Shown here in pieces: positions 35,135 through 42,309 of a DNA stretch of 64,000 bases. The position numbers and the translations under genes were made by a program. The stretch is taken from NCBI GenBank assembly GCA_040544425.1, contig JBEONO010000009.1, positions 1 through 64,000 on the forward strand, written 5' to 3'. The notes beneath the pieces are model-generated. The model was not told where the DNA came from. It was given only the letters and a program-made list of their open reading frames with translations, and did no database searches. The stretch's first letter is position 1. Each line of letters opens with the position of its first letter. The DNA comes from Solimicrobium sp040544425. GTDB lineage: Bacteria; Pseudomonadota; Gammaproteobacteria; Burkholderiales; Burkholderiaceae_D.

Positions 35135-35338
35135 ATGGCAACAGGTATTGTAAAATGGTTCAATGATTCAAAAGGTTTTGGTTTCATTACTCCAGACGAA
35201 GGCGGCGAAGATTTGTTTGCTCACTTCTCAGCTATCCAGTCAGCTGGTTTTAAAACTCTGAAAGAAAACCAACGTGTTTCTTTCGAAGTTACTACTGGCC
35301 CTAAAGGCAAACAAGCTTCAAACATCCAAGGTATTTAA
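35135..35338 (+). CDS. Cold-shock protein (CspA family)
   Basis: A 67-aa single cold-shock domain that binds single-stranded RNA/DNA. Both RNA-binding motifs are present: KGFGFITPD and LFAHFSAI. The start ATGGCAACAGG is preceded by AGGAAATTG. A strong terminator follows. It acts as an RNA chaperone during cold or growth transitions; the particular paralogue cannot be named from sequence. Confidence 0.97.
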   Translation: MATGIVKWFNDSKGFGFITPDEGGEDLFAHFSAIQSAGFKTLKENQRVSFEVTTGPKGKQASNIQGI

Positions 35339-35370
35339 TATACTTCGGTGACAAAAGTTTGTTGAAAAAT

Positions 35371-35394
35371 CCCCGCGATCGCGGGGTTTTTTTT
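35371..35394 (+). terminator. Intrinsic terminator of the csp gene
   Basis: CCCCGCGATCGCGGGG, a self-complementary GC stem, is followed by eight T's and preceded by five A's. It lies between the convergent csp and LysR genes and may act on both. Confidence 0.93.
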
Positions 35395-35408
35395 GCTTGA
35401 ACACTAAA

Positions 35409-36314
35409 TTATTTGCGCTGCCAGTATTTCGGGGCATTGTATGCATGTTTTAAGAAATCGATAAACAGCCTTGTGCGCAGTGGCAGATGTCGTCGTTGCG
35501 GCACGACTGCATAAATGTCGTGATCCTGTGCCGCGAAATCATCTAAAACGGAAATCAGCTTTCCACTCGCGATTTCAGATCCCACTTCCCACATCGAACG
35601 CCACGCCAAACCTTTTCCTGCCAGCGCCCAATCGTGCAGAACTTCGCCATCGTTGCAGACCATGTTGCCGCTCACTTTCAGCGTGACGTTTTTCCCGTTC
35701 TGGCGAAACGTCCAGCCACGTTGACTGCCATCGTTATTAAATGCCAGACAGTTGTGCTGTGCCAGCTCTTCAACTGTCTTTGGAATGCCATAGCGTTTTA
35801 AATATTCGGGTGCTGCAACGACGACACGTTTGTTGTCCGCCAGCTTGACACCGATCAGGCTGGAATCATTCAAGGCCGCGATACGGATCGCGATATCGAT
35901 ATTGTCACCAATGAGATCAACAACCCGGTCATTTAAATTCAAGGTCACGTGTACCTGCTGATGTTCGGCCAAAAATGAAGGGATCAGTGGTGCCACATGC
36001 TGACGTCCAAAGCCGGCTGGCGCAGAAATGATGAGCTGCCCTGTCGCGCTGGCATTGCGCTCCGACACCGCAGCCTCGGCTTCGGCCAGTTCAGCCAGAA
36101 TGCGCTGGCAATCATCCAGAAATGCCAGGCCTTCGTTGGTCAAGGCTATTTTTCTGGTACTACGCTGCAGCAGCTTGACGCCCAACCTTTGTTCCAGCGC
36201 GTCGATGCGCCGACCGATCAGGGACGGGGCCACACCCTCGGCCCGTGCTGCGGCAGACAAGCTGCCCTTGGATACAATTTCAGTAAAGGTTGAAATTTGT
36301 TTGAATTGGTCCAT
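35409..36314 (-). CDS. LysR-family regulator beside malate synthase
   Basis: A 301-aa LysR-type regulator. The N-terminal winged helix (FKQISTFTEIVSKGSLSAAARAEGVAPSLIGRRIDALEQRLG) is followed by a linker helix and the substrate-binding-like effector domain, with GLAWRSMWEVGSEIASG near the C-terminus. It is transcribed divergently from aceB with a 129-base gap, the classical layout for a LysR controlling its neighbour. The effector is not predictable. The close family (DUF-like AaeR/PtxR types) is large. Confidence 0.9.
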   Translation of the reverse strand: MDQFKQISTFTEIVSKGSLSAAARAEGVAPSLIGRRIDALEQRLGVKLLQRSTRKIALTNEGLAFLDDCQRILAELAEAEAAVSERNASATGQLIISAPAGFGRQHVAPLIPSFLAEHQQVHVTLNLNDRVVDLIGDNIDIAIRIAALNDSSLIGVKLADNKRVVVAAPEYLKRYGIPKTVEELAQHNCLAFNNDGSQRGWTFRQNGKNVTLKVSGNMVCNDGEVLHDWALAGKGLAWRSMWEVGSEIASGKLISVLDDFAAQDHDIYAVVPQRRHLPLRTRLFIDFLKHAYNAPKYWQRK

Positions 36315-36387
36315 AGTGTGATGATCGCAAAAATTGAAGTTCTTAATTTATCACTAAAACGCAAAGATGATTTGATTAAAGTAAGTA

Positions 36388-36414
36388 TTGATCTCATTTT
36401 GTATCGAATATAAT
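36388..36414 (+). promoter_or_regulatory. Probable aceB promoter
   Basis: TTGATC (36388-36393), 15 bases, then a perfect TATAAT (36409-36414), 30 bases before the malate synthase start. The -35 is only fair and the spacer short, which suits an activator-dependent promoter in the LysR-aceB gap. Confidence 0.5.
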
Positions 36415-36443
36415 CGACTCATCGTTTAACCTGGAGAAATCGC

Positions 36444-38030
36444 ATGACACAACTTCATCTACCCCAAGGCATGGAAATCAAAGGCGAAATCAAGCCTGGC
36501 TTTGCTGACATATTGGCACCTGAAGCATTGGCCCTGGTCGCAAAATTGACCCGCACATTCGAGCCACGCCGCAAAGAATTGCTGGCGGCGCGCGCTGCTC
36601 GTGCGGTTCGTATGGATGCTGGCGAACGGCCTGACTTTCTGGCTGAGACCGCGCACATTCGCTCTGGCGATTGGAAGATTGCACCGATACCAAAGGCATT
36701 GGAATGTCGTCGGGTTGAAATTACCGGCCCGGTAGAACGCAAGATGGTGATCAATGCCTTGAATTCAGGCGCTGACAGTTACATGACTGATTTTGAAGAT
36801 TCAAATACCCCAAATTGGGATAACCAGATCACCGGTCAAATCAATATGCGTGATGCGGTGCGCAAGACCATCAGCATGGAACAAAACGGCAAGTCCTATC
36901 AGTTGAATGACAAGACCGCGACGCTGGTCGTGCGTCCGCGCGGCTGGCATCTGGATGAAAAACATGTGCTGGTGGACGGCAAAAGAATTTCAGGTGGAAT
37001 CTTTGATTTCGCGCTGTTCATGTTCCATAACGCCAAAGAATTGCTGGCGCGTGGTGCTGGCCCGTATTTTTATTTGCCGAAAATGGAATCCCATTTGGAA
37101 GCGCGTTTGTGGAACGATATTTTTGTCATGACCCAGACTGAACTGGGCATCCCGCAAGGAACGATTAAAGCAACTGTACTGATCGAAACCATTGTCGCGG
37201 CATTTGAGATGGATGAGATTTTGTATGAACTGCGTGAACACAGTTCGGGCTTGAATGCCGGACGTTGGGACTACATTTTTTCCTGCATCAAAAAATTCAA
37301 GAACGACAAAAACTTTGGCCTGGCTGATCGCGCCAAAGTGACCATGACCGCTCCATTCATGCGCGCCTATGCTCTGTTATTGTTAAAGACCTGTCACAAA
37401 CGTAACGCACCGGCGATCGGTGGTATGGCTGCCTTAATTCCAATCAAAAACGATCCGGAAAAAAATGATATCGCGATGGGTGGCGTGCGCACTGATAAAG
37501 CGCGCGATGCAAGCGATGGTTACGATGGCGGTTGGGTAGCGCATCCGGGTCTGGTCGATCTGGCGATGGGCGAGTTCAAAAAAGTGTTGGGTGACAAACC
37601 GAATCAAATTGAAAAGCAGCGTCCCGATGTGAACGTCGTTGCCGCTGATTTGCTGAATTTTCAACCTGAGACGCCGATTACGGAAGCGGGATTGCGTTAC
37701 AACATTAACGTCGGCATTCATTATTTGGGAGCCTGGCTGGCGGGCAATGGTTGTGTACCGATTCATAATCTGATGGAAGATGCGGCTACTGCTGAAATCA
37801 GTCGCTCGCAGGTTTGGCAGTGGATCCGTTCTAGCAAGGGTGTACTGGACGACGGGCGTAAAGTCACCGACGCGATGGTCAGAGCAATGATTCCTGAAGA
37901 GCTGGCGAAGGTAAAAGCCTTGGTTGGGTCTGGCGCGACTTATGACCGCGCGGCGCAGATTTTTGAAGAGATGTCGACTTCAAATGATTTTGCTGAATTT
38001 TTGACTTTGCCGTTGTACGAAGAGATTTAA
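36444..38030 (+). CDS. aceB: Malate synthase A
   Basis: A 528-aa enzyme that condenses glyoxylate with acetyl-CoA to malate, completing the glyoxylate shunt. The central TIM barrel includes NALNSGADSYMTDFEDSNTP, PRGWHLDEKH, and the catalytic Asp/Glu region near YFYLPKMESHLEARLWND. The C-terminal helical plug contains GGWVAHPGLVDLAM. The length matches MS-A (about 530), not the longer MS-G. AGGAGAAATCGC... (TGGAGAAA) gives a good ribosome site. Isocitrate lyase is not adjacent. The divergent LysR gene is a likely regulator. Confidence 0.98.
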   Translation: MTQLHLPQGMEIKGEIKPGFADILAPEALALVAKLTRTFEPRRKELLAARAARAVRMDAGERPDFLAETAHIRSGDWKIAPIPKALECRRVEITGPVERKMVINALNSGADSYMTDFEDSNTPNWDNQITGQINMRDAVRKTISMEQNGKSYQLNDKTATLVVRPRGWHLDEKHVLVDGKRISGGIFDFALFMFHNAKELLARGAGPYFYLPKMESHLEARLWNDIFVMTQTELGIPQGTIKATVLIETIVAAFEMDEILYELREHSSGLNAGRWDYIFSCIKKFKNDKNFGLADRAKVTMTAPFMRAYALLLLKTCHKRNAPAIGGMAALIPIKNDPEKNDIAMGGVRTDKARDASDGYDGGWVAHPGLVDLAMGEFKKVLGDKPNQIEKQRPDVNVVAADLLNFQPETPITEAGLRYNINVGIHYLGAWLAGNGCVPIHNLMEDAATAEISRSQVWQWIRSSKGVLDDGRKVTDAMVRAMIPEELAKVKALVGSGATYDRAAQIFEEMSTSNDFAEFLTLPLYEEI

Positions 38031-38052
38031 GGTCGCCTCAATCGGAGGGAGT

Positions 38053-38075
38053 AAAAACGTACTGCGGTCGTTTTT
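38053..38075 (+). terminator. Terminator after aceB
   Basis: AAAAACG-tac...-CGTTTTT forms a 7-bp stem, extended by AC/GT inside, between the convergent aceB and helix-turn-helix genes. The stem itself supplies the A and T tracts, so it could serve both strands. Confidence 0.55.
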
Positions 38076-38814
38076 ATTCTTTCCAGATTTGAGTCTTTGA
38101 CAACGCATTCCCGTCGCTGTCAACAATCAAGCTCCAGTCGTCAAACTGCATACGCCGCATGGACGGCATGGCGATCTGGAATTCGTTGTCGTCAATCTGA
38201 TAAAACACGATATTATTGATCAGCCCATTTTCGGGCTTGGTGACGTGATAAATGCTGAACAGATGATCTTCAAACAAATACAGTTTAAACCGAGCACTGA
38301 CCGATTCCGGGTTGGAATTTGAAATGGCGCGCCAATAGCCCAATACCGCATTCATGCTGGAATGTTCATTGATAAAAACCCAGCAATTGTCCTTGGCTGC
38401 GTCCAGATGGGGGATGGCTTCGACATGGGCGCCGCTTGCCGCTTCGTCGATCAATTCTGACAGCGTATAGGCAATTTCGTCAGCCCCGGCGTTGTCTGCA
38501 TCGGTCTTGCGGGTCAGCGATCGATACAGGGTTGGAAATCGAAATTGATATTTGTCGCAATCCCTGCCTGGAAATTTTTCAGAGAATGTACCGGTATGAA
38601 TACGGAAAAAATTGGCTGATTTTTTTTCCTGCATCAGATCGCTGATCTTTTCCCGGATAAATTCAGATAGCTCAGCATAGCCGGGGCGGTCTTGCGGAGT
38701 GAGCCATGAATTGACTGTGTATTCGCTGGTATTGAGTTTGATCGCCAATGCATTTTTAGTAAGACCAAGATATTCCATTGCCTCTTTTAGAAATTCTTGT
38801 TGATTTTGCGGCAT
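38074..38814 (-). CDS. Helix-turn-helix protein with uncharacterised C-terminal domain
   Basis: A 246-aa protein. The first ~60 residues resemble an XRE-like helix-turn-helix (QEFLKEAMEYLGLTKNALAIKLNTSEYTVNSWLTP). The rest (about 80-246) is a mixed alpha/beta domain with no family I recognise, rich in aromatic and acidic residues (NCWVFINEHSSMNAVLGYW, LYLFEDHLFSIYHV). It could be a ligand-sensing regulator. Starts at 38871 (TTG), 38832 and 38814 are possible. I use 38814 because GAGAAAA lies nearby, but this is uncertain. It is a single gene, convergent with aceB. Confidence 0.68.
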   Translation of the reverse strand: MPQNQQEFLKEAMEYLGLTKNALAIKLNTSEYTVNSWLTPQDRPGYAELSEFIREKISDLMQEKKSANFFRIHTGTFSEKFPGRDCDKYQFRFPTLYRSLTRKTDADNAGADEIAYTLSELIDEAASGAHVEAIPHLDAAKDNCWVFINEHSSMNAVLGYWRAISNSNPESVSARFKLYLFEDHLFSIYHVTKPENGLINNIVFYQIDDNEFQIAMPSMRRMQFDDWSLIVDSDGNALSKTQIWKE

Positions 38815-38988
38815 AGTTTTCTCGTTAAACATATCGAATTGGACAAAACGCAGTTTCCCTGCGGCTTTCAATTCTATAGTGAAAATGATTCCCTGATGAA
38901 TTATTTCGCGTAACTTAAACCTGATATTTTTTTATGCCGCCCTCAAAAAAAGCATTGTTTGGAACTTTGCTTCAAAAAAGTATAGAGC

Positions 38989-39555
38989 TTATTGAAATAG
39001 TGGATCAAGCACGCGATTGAGTCGTTCTTTGCTCCAGGCCGGGTTCTCATCTTTCCATCCGTCGTCAATCAGGCGCCCGGCGCGATCGATGACAAAGCTG
39101 ACAGGCATGCGCCAGATCCGGCCATAACCACCTGCATATGGAGAGCCTAACAAACCAACCGGAAAGTGCAGAGTTTGCGCAATCTTCTTTACGGCCTCGA
39201 TATTGTCAGGGGGATCAATGCAAAAACCGAGCACCTGCAAGTCATTCCCTGCGTGCCTTTGTGCGTACTCAGATAGCAGCGGCAATTCCTCCAGGCAGGG
39301 GTCGCAATAACTCGCAAAAAACGTGACCACAACAATCTTTCCAATCAGCTCGCTAGTGGCAATATCTTTTCCCTCCAGGGTGTGCAGGACAAGAGGTGGG
39401 GCCGCCTGGCCGATCTTCAGTGCATTGGCGTGGGCCAGCCCCGGCAAAGATCCGCAGGCCATCGCCAACATACCGAGAATCAGCGACCGACGGCGCTGAT
39501 CCGCTGGCGATTCAGATTGTGCTGCGACAGAATTTTTTAAAAATTTATCGGTCAT
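38989..39555 (-). CDS. TlpA-like exported thiol-disulfide oxidoreductase
   Basis: A 188-aa periplasmic thioredoxin-fold protein of the TlpA/ResA type. The N-terminus has a twin-arginine-like signal (RRRSLILGMLAMACGS) cut after AHANA. The redox site is SYCDPCLEELP, giving the CxxC motif C-D-P-C instead of the common W-C-x-P-C. The cis-Pro loop is near WRMPVSFVID. It is the last gene of a minus-strand cassette after the CATCGC barrel and the DUF2946 protein, separated by 33 bases. It probably keeps Cys or metal ligands of those proteins reduced. Confidence 0.85.
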   Translation of the reverse strand: MTDKFLKNSVAAQSESPADQRRRSLILGMLAMACGSLPGLAHANALKIGQAAPPLVLHTLEGKDIATSELIGKIVVVTFFASYCDPCLEELPLLSEYAQRHAGNDLQVLGFCIDPPDNIEAVKKIAQTLHFPVGLLGSPYAGGYGRIWRMPVSFVIDRAGRLIDDGWKDENPAWSKERLNRVLDPLFQ

Positions 39556-39587
39556 ATCTGCGTGCCGTCTTGATTGAAAAATGAGAA

Positions 39588-40643
39588 TTAGAAATGATAG
39601 TTCATTCCAACCGAGACCGTGTAGCGCGGAAATAACTGGAAGCCAGATAAATTGCTATAGATTGGCACCTGCAGAAAAGCGTAGACCTGGGTGTTGTTCA
39701 AAACACTTGCGGACACGCCAGGACTTAAGTACAGCGCTGTTCCTGCGGTATTGTCGGTGTCGGCAAGTTTGCCTGAATCAGCGGCTTTGTGGGTCAGGTT
39801 AATCTGCAGTTGCGGCACCAGCTGCGGATTGGCTTCGTAGCGCAGCCCAAGGCTGATATTTGTCGCGTCGCCTGGTTTGAAATCAGCGCCGGTTTGATTT
39901 AACTGCTGTCGCACTGAAAACTGATATTGACCATTCACAAACGCATCGAAGTCTTGACTGATCGCCTGAAAATAATAGGCTCCCAAAATTAAATCGGTGC
40001 TGCCATTGCCGACGTTCAAGCTGGTATCCAGATAACTCGAACCGGTGTTGCCACCCGGGCCGAATCCGACTGGGTTACGTCCGACTGAGCCCTGACCAAT
40101 TTCACCGGAATCATTGTTGGCACCAGCTCCACCATAATTCCCGGTGGGCAGTTTAAATCCAGCCTGAATGCCCAAACTCTTGTTTGCTAACAATCCCTGA
40201 TAGCTGGCGACAAATTTAATGTCACCCAGGCCGGTCGCGGTGGCGCCGCTCAATTGATCAGAGGTGAGCGGTAATGTTGAGGTGGTGCCGTAAGTCGTGT
40301 GAGTGCGATCAATATAAGGCAGCGATAATTTGAAGTTCCAATCTGGGCTGGCCACGTAGCTGATGCCAACCGTAAGGTAGCGGTTGATGGTCTGGTTTTC
40401 GACTTCCTGACCGGGAACGGCCTGTGCCTGTTCCCGCGAGACTGCGCCTGTGCCTTTGCGTAACTGACTTTGGTTAACGAAACTGTCGTCGAGGCTGATA
40501 CCCCAGCCACCGGCGGCGCTGTAACCCAAGGCACCGTCAGATGATAATGAGCATCCGCAGGTTGCACAGGCGAGGGCCTGAGATGAGAGCAACAGGGCCG
40601 ACAGGGCGCTGGCAAATTTACTGCTTTGTTTAATCGAGATCAT
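39588..40643 (-). CDS. Outer-membrane barrel with N-terminal CATCGC motif
   Basis: A 351-aa exported protein. After a signal peptide ending SQALA, the mature chain starts with CATCGCSLSSDG, a dense cysteine motif suggestive of metal or disulfide chemistry. The remaining ~310 residues show alternating amphipathic strands and end in the aromatic MNYHF, typical of a beta-barrel. LGDIKFVASYQGL and IQAGFKLPTGNYGG resemble the MetA-pathway/transporter barrel family. The start at 40643 is chosen where the signal begins; the 16 codons before it are not signal-like. It sits between DUF2946 and TlpA-like genes. Confidence 0.78.
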   Translation of the reverse strand: MISIKQSSKFASALSALLLSSQALACATCGCSLSSDGALGYSAAGGWGISLDDSFVNQSQLRKGTGAVSREQAQAVPGQEVENQTINRYLTVGISYVASPDWNFKLSLPYIDRTHTTYGTTSTLPLTSDQLSGATATGLGDIKFVASYQGLLANKSLGIQAGFKLPTGNYGGAGANNDSGEIGQGSVGRNPVGFGPGGNTGSSYLDTSLNVGNGSTDLILGAYYFQAISQDFDAFVNGQYQFSVRQQLNQTGADFKPGDATNISLGLRYEANPQLVPQLQINLTHKAADSGKLADTDNTAGTALYLSPGVSASVLNNTQVYAFLQVPIYSNLSGFQLFPRYTVSVGMNYHF

Positions 40644-40733
40644 GATGTTTTCATTAAATGAGTGGATCCAATGCACAAGCATGCCCGCCATTCCTGGCGC
40701 GGCATCTTGAGCTTAATTTGTAAGTTGGAGTAT

Positions 40734-41117
40734 TTAATGAAACTCGGGCGGCGCGCGCGCTTCTGCCGTGACAGTACGGCGACCGAAGAACTGCTGTTGA
40801 ATTGCAGCTGAACTGATTTCCTTGAAAAACAAGAGCTGCAATGGCTGGGAAAAATCTGCCGCGGCAAGAATGACGTCGCTGAAAATGTGCAGACACAGCG
40901 GACAATCCGCATGTTGCATTGGCACTTTGTCGTCGCTCGTCGTGTTCTGGCGCACACCATACACGCTGCAAATCTCGGCCCACAATCCGGGAGTGGAATC
41001 TGAACGCAGGTAGGCCAGTGTTGGCAGCATGGCTTGCCCCAACAGACCAACCAGTGCCCATAGACTTATCCAGGTTCTTAGCTTGATGGTAGACGATTGA
41101 ATTTGAATTGCGCGCAT
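40734..41117 (-). CDS. DUF2946-like membrane protein
   Basis: A 127-aa protein with one N-terminal hydrophobic segment (ISLWALVGLLGQAMLPTLA) and a conserved HADCPLCLHIF motif near the middle, which resembles the DUF2946 family. That family is often found near copper uptake or export genes, and the Cys pair could bind metal. The start is uncertain: ATG at 41117 or GTG at 41141, neither with a clear ribosome site. It is the first gene of the cassette with the CATCGC barrel and TlpA-like protein. Confidence 0.65.
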   Translation of the reverse strand: MRAIQIQSSTIKLRTWISLWALVGLLGQAMLPTLAYLRSDSTPGLWAEICSVYGVRQNTTSDDKVPMQHADCPLCLHIFSDVILAAADFSQPLQLLFFKEISSAAIQQQFFGRRTVTAEARAPPEFH

Positions 41118-41235
41118 AGGGCGGGATTCTATCAAAGCCACAGAATTAAAACTTGTTTAATCACAGATGATTCGGCTTGTGGTTGTTGTTATTGTTGCGC
41201 CAATTAAAAAAGGCAATGTTGTTTAGTTGATTGCG

Positions 41236-42087
41236 TCACCAGTGCATTTGCACTTCAGTCTTTAACTCTTGCAGTATCGTGGTTGAAATTTCTTCGATGG
41301 ACTTGGCGGTTGACGACAGCCAGCGGATCCCTTCACGCTTCATCATCGCTTCGGCTTCGTTAACTTCGTAGCGGCAGTTTTCGATTGCGGCGTATTTGCT
41401 GCCCGGGCGGCGCTCGTGGCGAATTTCTGAAAGTCGTTCCGCCGCGATCGTCAAACCAAACATTTTTCCTTTGAATGAATACAGCGCGCTGGGCAATTTG
41501 CCGCGTTCAAAATCATCCGGGATCAAGGGATAGTTGGCGGCCTTGATCCCGTATTGCATTGCCAGATACAGACTGGTTGGTGTTTTGCCCGAGCGCGACA
41601 CGCCCACCAGAATCACATCGGCCTGAGCCAGATTTTTATGGGATTGGCCATCGTCGTGCGCCAGCGAAAAATTAATCGCTTCAATGCGGTTGCGGTAGGC
41701 TTCCGAATCCGACATGTTGTGACTGCGTCCGACTGTGTGCGTCGATTTGACACCCAGTTCCTGCTCCAGCGGTTCCACAAAAGTTTGAATCAAATCCATG
41801 TGCATGGCCTTGGAAAGGCGGATGATGCCAGCCAGATCCGCTTTGACCAGCGTCGAAAACACGATCGGTCTCATCCCATGTTCAGCAAACGCATCGTTAA
41901 TTTTTTGGCACGCTTCGTAGGCTTTTTCTTTATTGTCGATGAAAGGCAATCGTATCTGTTTGAAGCGCAAATCGAACTGAGAAAGAACGGAATGTCCAAA
42001 AGTTTCGGCGGTGATTCCGGTTCCATCCGACACAAAGAACACGGTGTGCCCGGCGAGCGGCAATATTGGGTGAGGTAAATCTGTCAT
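41236..42087 (-). CDS. ppsR: PEP synthetase regulatory protein
   Basis: A 283-aa bifunctional ADP-dependent kinase/Pi-dependent pyrophosphorylase (DUF299 family) that inactivates PEP synthase by phosphorylating a Thr near its catalytic His and reactivates it. The N-terminal sequence VFFVSDGTGITAETFGHSVLSQF and the P-loop GVSRSGKTPTSLYLAMQYG are diagnostic. The length is normal. It is transcribed divergently from its target ppsA with a 222-base gap, the usual pairing. Confidence 0.96.
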   Translation of the reverse strand: MTDLPHPILPLAGHTVFFVSDGTGITAETFGHSVLSQFDLRFKQIRLPFIDNKEKAYEACQKINDAFAEHGMRPIVFSTLVKADLAGIIRLSKAMHMDLIQTFVEPLEQELGVKSTHTVGRSHNMSDSEAYRNRIEAINFSLAHDDGQSHKNLAQADVILVGVSRSGKTPTSLYLAMQYGIKAANYPLIPDDFERGKLPSALYSFKGKMFGLTIAAERLSEIRHERRPGSKYAAIENCRYEVNEAEAMMKREGIRWLSSTAKSIEEISTTILQELKTEVQMHW

Positions 42088-42309
42088 GTTTGGCGCGATA
42101 AAAGTGGGTAACAGGAATGCAATATATCACTTTAAGTTTAGGTGAGCATGTAAAATAGAGATCGTTTTGACGCCATAAATGCCGAGAGGTTTTCACATCA
42201 CTGTGCGCGTCGATGCTGGCGCGGGCCGCTGATTACAGCGACAACAAGAACAACAAGAGTCAGGCACGCGCAGCAGCAGCACCGGTTTCTTATCATCAAA
42301 GAGGTAGTT

